DNA of 14,618 nt, from contig CAMCTP010000020.1 in assembly GCA_945878495.1 (NCBI GenBank), positions 1-14,618 of the forward strand, written 5' to 3'. The DNA is from Rickettsia typhi (GTDB lineage Bacteria; Pseudomonadota; Alphaproteobacteria; Rickettsiales; Deianiraeaceae). A program made the translations under genes and the position numbers. Numbering within the stretch: position 1 is the stretch's first letter; the number at the start of each line of letters is the position of its first letter. Below are positions 1 to 6,863 of the stretch, piece after piece. The notes under the pieces were generated by a model. The model saw only the letters and a list, made by a program, of their open reading frames with translations, ran no database searches and was not told the origin of the DNA.

Positions 1-707
1 AGCATAATACAAAAGATGAAGACGGTTCAAATTTGAGACCTGATATAGTTATATCCCTTCCAGATGATAAAAAAATTATTATCGATTCAAAAGTATCATT
101 AACCAGTTATGAAAAATATACCTCCGCCGAAAACGAAGTGGAAAAGCTAAAATCCAGCGATGACTTTCTCATATCTATTAAAAATCACATACGAGGTCTT
201 TCAAAAAAAGATTATCAAAAACACCTAAATGGAAACTCACTAGATTTTGTAATAATGTTCATGCCAATTGACGCAACCTTCTTTCTCGCAATGCAACGAG
301 ATCAAAACCTATTCAATGAAGCATTGAGGCAAAATATCGTCATTTCAAGTCCAACTACACTGATTCCAATAATAAAAACAATTAGCCAAATGTGGCGAGT
401 AGATAATCAAATCAAAAATGTCCAAGAAATAACCAAAAAAGCTGCCAATATATACGATAAAATGCATGGATTTGTTGAAAATTTCGAACGCATTGGCAAT
501 GGAATATCTTTCCTTTCAAAGTATTATGAAGCGTCAATTGGGCAATTGTCAACAGGTCGTGGTAATTTCATAGATCAGCTTGAAAGCTTAAAAAATATGG
601 GGCTTTCTCCGGCAAAAAATCTATCAGATAAATCAGAGTCCTTGAAAAAAATATCTCAAGATATCGAACATATAGCAAATGCAGACAAAAAAGATCAACT
701 ACTCTAA
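1..707 (+). CDS. rmuC: DNA recombination protein RmuC, C-terminal part (5' end outside window)
   Basis: The reading frame is open from the left edge (first full codon at base 3) to TAA at 705-707, so only the C-terminal RmuC domain is present. The visible protein opens with DGSNLRPDIVISLPD followed by IIIDSKVSLTSYEKY, the hallmark of the RmuC nuclease-like core, and later has LDFVIMFMPIDATFFLA and SPTTLIPIIKTI, also typical of the family. A TTG at 33 is internal to this conserved block and is not the true start. RmuC proteins usually carry an N-terminal membrane segment and a coiled coil before this domain; those would lie upstream of the window. Family members limit inversions between short inverted repeats and are thought to be structure-specific nucleases. 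No operon link to nuoD is obvious: 52 bases separate them and a possible nuoD promoter lies in the gap. Confidence 0.93.
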   Translation, partial: HNTKDEDGSNLRPDIVISLPDDKKIIIDSKVSLTSYEKYTSAENEVEKLKSSDDFLISIKNHIRGLSKKDYQKHLNGNSLDFVIMFMPIDATFFLAMQRDQNLFNEALRQNIVISSPTTLIPIIKTISQMWRVDNQIKNVQEITKKAANIYDKMHGFVENFERIGNGISFLSKYYEASIGQLSTGRGNFIDQLESLKNMGLSPAKNLSDKSESLKKISQDIEHIANADKKDQLL

Positions 708-713
708 AAAAAC

Positions 714-741
714 TTGATATATAAAAAAATAAATCCACAAT
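714..741 (+). promoter_or_regulatory. Possible promoter for nuoD
   Basis: TTGATA at 714-719 and CACAAT at 736-741 are separated by 16 bases and match the sigma-70 consensus at 5/6 and 4/6 positions. The predicted start near 748 would give a leader of about 12 bases before the nuoD ATG at 760. In AT-rich DNA such matches occur by chance, so this is only suggestive. Confidence 0.3.
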
Positions 742-759
742 CTAAAAAATTCTAACTTT

Positions 760-1947
760 ATGGACAGCGTAAACGAAAAACAACCTGAAGAAATAACTCT
801 GAATTTTGGACCACAACACCCTGCTGCACATGGTGTTCTTAGATTGGTTTTAAAGCTACAAGGTGAGAAAATAACACATGCAGATCCACATATCGGATTT
901 CTTCATAGAGGTACTGAAAAATTAATAGAAGAAAAGACATACCTTCAAGCCCTACCCTATATGGATAGGCTAGACTATGTATCGCCAATGTCTCAAGAGC
1001 AAGCTTACTGCTTGACCGTTGAAAAATTACTCGGTATAACTCCGCCAAAACGAGCACAATACATAAGAGTTTTATTTGCAGAAATATCACGCCTATTAAA
1101 TCACTGCATGGCTGTTTCATCTCACGGAATTGATACCGGAGGAATGACCCCATTTTTATGGCTTTTTGAAGAAAGAGAAAAGATGATGGAATTTTACGAA
1201 AAAGTATCCGGAAGTAGACTTCATGCAGCATACATAAGACCTGGTGGAGTTGCAAAAGATTTACCAGACGGACTTGAAGAGGAAATTTTAAAATTCTGCG
1301 ATCACTTTTTAAAAGTTGTCGACGATGCAGAAACGCTGCTAACTGAAAATAGAATCTTCAGAGAAAGAAACATAGGAATAGGGGTAATAACACGAGAAGA
1401 TTGCCTACAATACGGCGTATCTGGGGTTAATTTGCGAGCATGTGGAGTAGCTTGGGACTTAAGAAAATCAAACCCATACGACTCTTATGAAGACTTCGAT
1501 TTTGATGTAGCAATCGGAGAAAATGGCGACTGCTATGATAGATATCTTGTAAGGATTGCTGAAATGAGAGAATCTGTCTCAATAATTAGACAGGCAATTA
1601 ATAAAATGCCAAAAGGAGATTTTAAACTTCAAAACAACAAAATTTCAATACCAGATAGAGAAAAAATGAAAACCTCAATGGAGGCAATGATACACCATTT
1701 TAAACTTTTCTCCGAAGGATTTCATGTTCCAAAAGGTAATGCTTATGTTCCAACCGAAGCTCCAAAAGGGGAATTCGGTGTACATATTACATCTGATGGC
1801 TCAAATAAACCATACAGATGCTACCTTCGTGCCCCAGGTTTTACCCATCTTCAGCTAATGCAAAAAATAGTAAAAAATCATTTCTTATCGGATATAGCTC
1901 CTATTTTAGCATCACTTGATATCGTATTTGGAGAAGTTGATAGGTAG
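760..1947 (+). CDS. nuoD: NADH-quinone oxidoreductase subunit D (complex I 49 kDa subunit)
   Basis: 395 residues, full length for an alphaproteobacterial NuoD. It is a subunit of the peripheral arm of respiratory complex I and helps form the quinone-reduction site next to NuoB. Visible family blocks are LNFGPQHPAAHGVLRLV (residues 14-30), ADPHIGFLHRGTEKL (41-55), YLQALPYMDRLDYVSPM (61-77), FLWLFEEREK, SGSRLHAAYIRPGGV and the C-terminal DIVFGEVDR. His24 and Tyr73 have the same spacing as the quinone-site His59 and Tyr108 of the bovine 49 kDa protein, so the site looks intact. The ATG at 760 puts the usual short N-terminal arm before the first conserved block; no Shine-Dalgarno is visible. Its neighbours are rmuC and a convergent glycosyltransferase rather than nuoC and nuoE, so it is separated from the rest of the complex in this window. 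Confidence 0.97.
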   Translation: MDSVNEKQPEEITLNFGPQHPAAHGVLRLVLKLQGEKITHADPHIGFLHRGTEKLIEEKTYLQALPYMDRLDYVSPMSQEQAYCLTVEKLLGITPPKRAQYIRVLFAEISRLLNHCMAVSSHGIDTGGMTPFLWLFEEREKMMEFYEKVSGSRLHAAYIRPGGVAKDLPDGLEEEILKFCDHFLKVVDDAETLLTENRIFRERNIGIGVITREDCLQYGVSGVNLRACGVAWDLRKSNPYDSYEDFDFDVAIGENGDCYDRYLVRIAEMRESVSIIRQAINKMPKGDFKLQNNKISIPDREKMKTSMEAMIHHFKLFSEGFHVPKGNAYVPTEAPKGEFGVHITSDGSNKPYRCYLRAPGFTHLQLMQKIVKNHFLSDIAPILASLDIVFGEVDR

Positions 1948-1992
1948 AAATTATCTTTGCTTCTTGTTCAGAATAACTAAATATTTTTTTTG

Positions 1993-2853
1993 TTACAACA
2001 ATCTATTTCCCATTGTCTGAATCTCAGATGCAGCTTCATTGTCTTGCACTATATTTACATTCTTCACTTTATAACTATTTATCAACCCAGTGTTAACTTT
2101 TTCGAATAAATCAAGATCAATTCCTTTGTTTATCTCTAGATTATCAATCATTTTCGCAGCCCCATTATGTCCGTAAACAATTGCATGGGTAGATCCAAGA
2201 TTCATATTTTCATATGATGTTATTTTATCAAGCTCGGAAAATGGAATAGATTTTACTTTTTTTATTCGATCAATAAATTTGTCACTAGATGCTCCATAGC
2301 CTAGATAAATTATATCATATTTCTTATAATTTGGCATGCTTGTTTCAAGTTTTTTTAATATTGTCGACAGATTTGCTGGAATTAAAGCATCATCTTCAAA
2401 TACTAAGACTGATTTATATCGATTTTTTATTACCTCAAGCATTATCTCGTAATGAGAGCAGTAAATACCAAGCTCTCCAGCTTGAAGCGGATGTCCGACC
2501 CTAGATTGCGATGGTTTATACGTATAATTTAATGTTATGTTCGGACAATATATTTTATACTTTTCTCCAATTCTAAAAACTTCCTTTCCAGATTTTAGAT
2601 CTTTGCCGTAAAATATCTTACCCTTCTCGTTTTCAATTGGTAAATCTAGACCCAAAATTGCTTTAAATCTTTCAAATTTTAAACCTTGAGACTCCAGTGC
2701 ATTAGATATTTTGCTTAATCTTTCTTTACTTTTATCTAAATTTATTACATAAATCTTTGAAAGCGGTATATCATATTTTTTTACAGGAAATGTAAAATAT
2801 GCACAACAAAGAACTACCGTTAATATTGTTCCGTAAATTAAAAATTTTATCAT
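1993..2853 (-). CDS. Family 25 glycosyltransferase (LPS/surface glycan type) with N-terminal membrane anchor
   Basis: 286 residues. Residues 3-22 form one hydrophobic segment, likely a signal anchor. The rest is a GT25 domain: IYVINLDKSKERL (34-46), GELGIYCSHYE (126-136) and the acidic VFEDDA (151-156), the DxD-like nucleotide-sugar/metal site, followed by YDIIYLGYGAS and STHAIVYGHNGA. GT25 enzymes add sugars, often galactose, to lipooligosaccharide or protein acceptors; donor and acceptor cannot be read here. The start is ATG at 2853 after a run of eight A residues, with no Shine-Dalgarno. It stands alone on the minus strand: nuoD converges on it 45 bases away and murG ends 300 bases upstream, so it is either transcribed from a promoter in that gap or is a distal part of the murG transcript. 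Confidence 0.88.
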   Translation of the reverse strand: MIKFLIYGTILTVVLCCAYFTFPVKKYDIPLSKIYVINLDKSKERLSKISNALESQGLKFERFKAILGLDLPIENEKGKIFYGKDLKSGKEVFRIGEKYKIYCPNITLNYTYKPSQSRVGHPLQAGELGIYCSHYEIMLEVIKNRYKSVLVFEDDALIPANLSTILKKLETSMPNYKKYDIIYLGYGASSDKFIDRIKKVKSIPFSELDKITSYENMNLGSTHAIVYGHNGAAKMIDNLEINKGIDLDLFEKVNTGLINSYKVKNVNIVQDNEAASEIQTMGNRLL

Positions 2854-3153
2854 TTTTTTTCAAAATCCAATAAACCATTTGGTAGATTTATTTAATTTGC
2901 AATAGTTAATTTTAAATTATTTAATGCCATAAATACTATTTGCCCCTCATCCAACGATGTTTAGAAAATTGGTGTAATGGCAAATAAAAATTTGCGCTAA
3001 AATGTGATCGAAATCAGGGACTCTAGCTTATTACACATTTATACCACTACCGATTATAATAACTGTCGATTGGCGAAGGGCTGGTAAAAATAGCCGGAGA
3101 AATGCAATTGTCAAGAAAAATAAACTACGAAGGAATGCAATATTACCCCCCAC
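2854..3153. other. 300-base intergenic region with inverted and direct repeats; no recognised gene
   Basis: This gap separates the start of the GT25 gene from the end of murG, both on the minus strand. Bases 2860-2940 are very AT-rich. Bases 2941-3150 look less so, with short GC-richer patches (around 2942-2955, 3015-3026, 3070-3100 and a CCCCCC run near 3145). ATTACACATTT at 3030-3040 can pair with GTGTAAT at 2972-2978 or with AAATGTG at 3000-3006, giving two mutually exclusive 7-bp stems. GAAATGCAAT (3099-3108) recurs as GGAATGCAAT (3132-3141). A minus-strand promoter candidate lies at 3087-3114. I compared the region by eye with tmRNA, 4.5S RNA, RNase P RNA and tRNA and recognised none. 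A 40-codon frame at 3031-3153 is listed under findings. Confidence 0.5.
3087..3114 (-). promoter_or_regulatory. Possible promoter for the GT25 gene
   Basis: On the minus strand, a perfect TTGACA -35 (3114 down to 3109) is followed after 16 bases by TATTTT (3092 down to 3087), 4/6 to the -10 consensus. The predicted start near 3080 would give a leader of about 225 bases before the GT25 ATG, one that contains the competing stems described for this gap. Confidence 0.3.
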
Positions 3154-4377
3154 CTAACCTATTCCAACATCATTTGTTTTGACGGATTTTGTTCCATTTT
3201 TAATAAAATTTTTCTCCGCTTTTATAGCATCGTTTATTATATTACAAATTTTCTCAGATGAATCGAGTTTTGCAAACTTTTTAATCCCCAGAGACAAATC
3301 AAATAGTTCTTTCGGAGATTCGATAATTGATGAAATTACCAAGGACAGTTTATTTGCATTAAAATCTCGCTCCTCTATTAAAATACATCCTCCGCCCTCA
3401 TATACGCATCTTGCATTTAATAACTGATGGTTATCTTTTGCTGATCTCAATGGGACGAAAATTGTCGGAGCTCCAGAAGCAGCCAAGTCGCAAATACTAC
3501 CGGCACCACTTCGTGAAATACACAAATGAGACATAGTCATTAACCTCCCAGCATCAGGGAAAAAAGATTGTACATGGCTTTTTACTCCCATATCGTTATA
3601 TTTACCAACAACAGATGAAACATCTTCAGACCTGCATTGATGATAAACAAATAAGCGATCTCTGATTGATTTATCTAACATTGCTGCCGTTTCCAAAAAT
3701 ACTTTTGTCAATATCGCCGACCCTTGACTTCCGCCTAAAATCAATATATTAATCTTTTGAGACGTTCGATAAAAAGATGGATAATTTATGTTGTGATTTT
3801 GATTTTCATAATATAATTCAGCAATTTCCTTTCTGATTGGCATACCAACAAATACAGCTTTTCGTAAAGTAAATCGATAAAAACCATGGGTATCGGCGAA
3901 TGATGTCATTATCTTTTTAGCAAAAAAAGATGCTAACCTATTCGAAAAACCAATAAAAGCATTTTGCTCATGAATTAGTGATGGAATTTTTCTCAAAAAC
4001 GATGCGAGAATTACCGGAAATGAAGTATAGCTTCCAAATCCAATAGATAATCCTATGCGGTAAATTTTTAATAAATTAAAGCACTGATATGTAATCTTAA
4101 TAGTTCTAAATATCAAACCAATCTTTCCAAGAAAAGATCGACCAGATTGTTCTGCATCCAAAACCAACAGGGTAAAATTCTTACTTTGAATAATATCGTT
4201 AAAATATTTGCTAAAATTATGAAATCTCTTGTCGGTTAAAAATAAAACTTCATAGCCATTTTTAATCAAGTCCTCAGCAACTACTAATGCCGGAAATATA
4301 TGACCACCAGTTCCTCCAGAGGCAATTGCAATGGTTGACTTTACTCGTTTTTTACTTTTGAAAAATTTTCCCAACAT
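3154..4377 (-). CDS. murG: UDP-N-acetylglucosamine--undecaprenyl-PP-MurNAc-pentapeptide GlcNAc transferase (MurG)
   Basis: 407 residues, somewhat longer than the usual 355-390. MurG is the peripheral inner-membrane GT28 enzyme that adds GlcNAc to lipid I to make lipid II. Seen in order: GGTGGHIFPALVVAEDL (21-37), GFGSYTSFP (113-121), HEQNA (136-140), GMPIRKEI (178-185), the C-domain loop LILGGSQGSA (212-221), and ISRSGAGSICDLAASGAP (287-304) followed by HQLLNA. At the position of E. coli Glu269, which binds the UDP ribose, this protein has Asp297. The N-terminus carries about ten extra basic residues before the first strand, and the C-terminus has a short unconserved tail. The ATG at 4377 lies two bases after the ftsW stop, so translational coupling is likely. 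The usual murC-murB genes do not follow. Confidence 0.95.
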   Translation of the reverse strand: MLGKFFKSKKRVKSTIAIASGGTGGHIFPALVVAEDLIKNGYEVLFLTDKRFHNFSKYFNDIIQSKNFTLLVLDAEQSGRSFLGKIGLIFRTIKITYQCFNLLKIYRIGLSIGFGSYTSFPVILASFLRKIPSLIHEQNAFIGFSNRLASFFAKKIMTSFADTHGFYRFTLRKAVFVGMPIRKEIAELYYENQNHNINYPSFYRTSQKINILILGGSQGSAILTKVFLETAAMLDKSIRDRLFVYHQCRSEDVSSVVGKYNDMGVKSHVQSFFPDAGRLMTMSHLCISRSGAGSICDLAASGAPTIFVPLRSAKDNHQLLNARCVYEGGGCILIEERDFNANKLSLVISSIIESPKELFDLSLGIKKFAKLDSSEKICNIINDAIKAEKNFIKNGTKSVKTNDVGIG

Positions 4378-4379
4378 AT

Positions 4380-5537
4380 TTAAAAAGGACTATATAATTT
4401 TGAATACTGATTATTAATATACCTAGATTCTTTTGTAAAACACATTGTTATACCTATAACGATACCCATAGAAATTAAAGCCGACCCACCATAACTAACA
4501 AACGGAAGAGTCATTCCTTTGTTGGGCAATATTTTTAAATTAACTCCAATGTTAATAAATGCCTGACAAAAAAACAAAAACATATTGCCATAAACGGTAT
4601 AAATACTGACTTTATCCCGAGTGCATTGTGTAATTAAAATCATATTTCTAGTTGCTATTACAAAATACAAACAAATTAAAATTATTGCAAATAAATATCC
4701 AAATTCCTCACAAATTGTTGAAAAAATAAAATCTGTATGAGAGTCCGGTAAGTGATATTTTATCGTTCCATTTCCCAGTCCCTTGCCAAAAAATCCTCCT
4801 GATTTTATTGATTCTTGAGACTTCTTTAATTGATATCCAACCTCCTGACCACCGACCATGGTCATTACTCTGCTTTTCACATGCGGAAAAGCAAAAAAAG
4901 CAAATACCATTAATCCAATCACCGTTCCTCCAAGACTAAATATATATTTCAACCTCATTCCGGCAAGAAATAACTGAAAAACACAAATCATTGCAAATAA
5001 AATTAAACTTCCAAAATCCGGCTGAAGAATTAAAAAAAAACATATAACTGATAACAAGCCAAGAGATTTCAAAATCCTTGATCTATCAAGATCTCCTTTT
5101 GATCCAAGTATTTTTGCATTAACGATTATAAAAAATGGCTTTAAAATCTCAGAAGGCTGGATTGATATACCGCCAAATCCAATCCATCTTGATGCTCCTT
5201 TTATGTTTATACCAAAAGGAATAACTGCTATCAACATTACAAGCGCTAAACAAAGCAAAATATTCGAATAAAACAATATTTCACCCTTCTTGCTGTTTGC
5301 AAAAAAAAGCATTAGAAATATACTAAATCCAAGAAATACAATATGCTTTGCAATAAACCCAAATGCTGAAACATGTATTCTTAAAGATATAGGAATTGCG
5401 ATCGTTAAAACCGAAATAAGACCAAATCCTATAATAAATAAACAGCCATAAAATGTAAATGAATCGATATCCCTTAAGGTATCCGAAATAGACTTACTAA
5501 CCCTTGTAAAAAATGTTTCTATGCAGCCTAACCCCAT
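4380..5537 (-). CDS. ftsW: Septal peptidoglycan glycosyltransferase FtsW (SEDS family)
   Basis: 385 residues with about ten hydrophobic segments. SEDS proteins polymerise lipid II into glycan strands in the inner membrane; FtsW does so at the septum with PBP3. Visible family signatures: GASRWIG (114-120), IQPSEILKP (126-134), LQPDFGS (171-177), KSQESIKSGGFFGKGLGNG (239-257), LPDSHTDFIFS (263-273) and KILPNKGMTLPFVSYGGSA (335-353). Asp269 in HTDFIF matches the catalytic aspartate of the family (E. coli Asp297). FtsW rather than RodA is favoured by the adjacent murG, the classic division-cell-wall order. The start ATG at 5537 follows the metC stop by three bases, and two bases separate its own stop from murG, so metC-ftsW-murG should be one transcript. 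Confidence 0.94.
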   Translation of the reverse strand: MGLGCIETFFTRVSKSISDTLRDIDSFTFYGCLFIIGFGLISVLTIAIPISLRIHVSAFGFIAKHIVFLGFSIFLMLFFANSKKGEILFYSNILLCLALVMLIAVIPFGINIKGASRWIGFGGISIQPSEILKPFFIIVNAKILGSKGDLDRSRILKSLGLLSVICFFLILQPDFGSLILFAMICVFQLFLAGMRLKYIFSLGGTVIGLMVFAFFAFPHVKSRVMTMVGGQEVGYQLKKSQESIKSGGFFGKGLGNGTIKYHLPDSHTDFIFSTICEEFGYLFAIILICLYFVIATRNMILITQCTRDKVSIYTVYGNMFLFFCQAFINIGVNLKILPNKGMTLPFVSYGGSALISMGIVIGITMCFTKESRYINNQYSKLYSPF

Positions 5538-5540
5538 ATA

Positions 5541-6749
5541 TTAGAGTTCTGATAACTTATCCAATGCTACCAATATATCATCTATAACATCTTTTTCATC
5601 TTCCATTCCGATATAAATTCGCATTACCGTTTGATCATTAAATTTTTTTGCAACACCAACCCTATGAGCGAGGCTATAAGGTATGCATAGAGATTCAAAA
5701 CCGCCCCATGATAATCCGATTTTTATAATCTTTAACTCATCGAAAAACACCTTCAATTGCTCATTGGTGTATTTCTTTTTTAATACAATTGAGAACAGGC
5801 CAACAACATCTCCAGTTGTATACTTCGCCAGTCTTTCTTGTTGAACTTCATCCTTGTTAAAATATGGATGTAATATTCTGTCAATCACTCGGTGATTCGC
5901 TATCTCATTCATCACAACATAACCTCTTCTAACAGAATCTGAAACCCTTAATCCAAGAGTTTTCAAACCTCTAAGTGCCAAATAAACTGCGTTTGAATTT
6001 GCATGATTGCCGGAAATTGTAGCAAAATCATACAGTTCTTTGAAATGCTTTTTCTTCACACTAACAGTTCCAAGCATGGCATCGCAGTGACCAATTACAA
6101 ATTTCGTACAAGAATGTGCAACTACATCAATTCCAAAATCCATTAAATTTTGTAAAAATGGAGTCATCATTGTATTGTCGCAAATTGTAACAAGATTTTT
6201 CTCCTTTGCCAAATTAACTATACCATCAATGTCCTCGATCTCAAATGTACCAGATGCACAAAATTCAAAAAATATAGCCTTGGTATTTTTTTTTACCTTT
6301 GATTCCAAATCTCCTACTGTTAGAGAATCGTAATAAGAATATTCAATATTATACCTTGGTAATATATTCTCTATTATCTTTCTGGTGCTTGAATATAGTC
6401 CATCGGAAACCAATAAATGATCGCCTGATTTTAAAAATGAAATTATAGAATAAAAAATAGCACTCATGCCACCGTTTGTCACCAGCGTATAATCCGAACC
6501 TTCTAAGCTATCCATTGCTTTTGAAAATTCGTATGTTGTTGGATTTCCAATCCTTCCATATTCGGGAAATGGAGCCAAATCTTCAACTGAATTTATACCT
6601 TTTCTGCAATAATTAAAAAATGCGTCAATATCATTATAAAGAACAGTAGAGCCTTGGTAAATCGGACTCATGACCATCTGCATATTTTGAAATTTGGTGT
6701 CAAACTTATCATTATGAATACATTGCGTTGATTTATTTATATGTTTCAT
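5541..6749 (-). CDS. metC: PLP-dependent cystathionine beta-lyase (Cys/Met metabolism family)
   Basis: 402 residues, normal for fold-type I Cys/Met-metabolism enzymes. MetC cleaves cystathionine to homocysteine, pyruvate and ammonia in the cytosol. Seen: YGRIGNPTTY (64-73) with the phosphate-contacting Tyr-Arg, TNGGMSAI (91-98) of the cofactor phosphate loop, CDNTMMTPF (190-198) with Asp191 for the pyridine nitrogen, SCTKFVIGHCDAMLG (213-227) with Lys216 as Schiff-base lysine, and SWGGFESL near the C-terminus. SWGGFESL favours cystathionine beta-lyase over gamma-synthase or gamma-lyase, but substrate cannot be fixed from motifs alone. The GHSD usual after the lysine reads GHCD. It is first in the metC-ftsW-murG unit, an unusual partner for division genes. 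AGGA lies ten bases before the ATG at 6749, supporting that start. Confidence 0.88.
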   Translation of the reverse strand: MKHINKSTQCIHNDKFDTKFQNMQMVMSPIYQGSTVLYNDIDAFFNYCRKGINSVEDLAPFPEYGRIGNPTTYEFSKAMDSLEGSDYTLVTNGGMSAIFYSIISFLKSGDHLLVSDGLYSSTRKIIENILPRYNIEYSYYDSLTVGDLESKVKKNTKAIFFEFCASGTFEIEDIDGIVNLAKEKNLVTICDNTMMTPFLQNLMDFGIDVVAHSCTKFVIGHCDAMLGTVSVKKKHFKELYDFATISGNHANSNAVYLALRGLKTLGLRVSDSVRRGYVVMNEIANHRVIDRILHPYFNKDEVQQERLAKYTTGDVVGLFSIVLKKKYTNEQLKVFFDELKIIKIGLSWGGFESLCIPYSLAHRVGVAKKFNDQTVMRIYIGMEDEKDVIDDILVALDKLSEL

Positions 6750-6759
6750 GTGTCAAAAA

Positions 6760-6763
6760 TCCT
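6760..6763 (-). promoter_or_regulatory. Shine-Dalgarno of metC
   Basis: AGGA on the minus strand, ten bases before the metC ATG. It is the only convincing ribosome binding site found at the starts checked in this window, and it supports translation from 6749. Confidence 0.5.
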
Positions 6764-6771
6764 ACAGATCA

Positions 6772-6800
6772 ATTAAAAAACTATTTTACAATAAAGTCAA
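6772..6800 (-). promoter_or_regulatory. Probable promoter of metC-ftsW-murG
   Basis: On the minus strand, TTGACT (6800 down to 6795) and TTTAAT (6777 down to 6772) are separated by 17 bases and each match the sigma-70 consensus at 5/6 positions. The predicted start near 6765 leaves a leader of about 16 bases that contains the Shine-Dalgarno. It lies in the 114-base divergent gap shared with the M16 peptidase gene; I found no equally good promoter in the opposite direction. Confidence 0.5.
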
Positions 6801-6863
6801 TAAAAATCTTGATTAATATTTTTTTTATCACACACAGTTATCTACTAATTATTAGCACACAAA

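Noticed and set aside
839..1255. 138-codon minus-strand frame opposite nuoD
   Set aside because: It lies wholly antisense to a strongly conserved gene and encodes no recognisable motif.
1948..1992. Intrinsic terminator between nuoD and the GT25 gene
   Set aside because: A T8 run is present, but the only stem before it is about three pairs (GTT/AAC).
2854..3153. Known structured RNA (tmRNA, 4.5S, RNase P, tRNA) in the gap
   Set aside because: None of the diagnostic sequences, such as the SRP GGAAGGAAGC core or a tRNA T-loop GGTTCGAAT, was found on either strand.
3007..3156. Plus-strand open stretch of about 50 codons in the gap before murG's end
   Set aside because: It has no start codon, is preceded by a stop, and resembles no protein I know.
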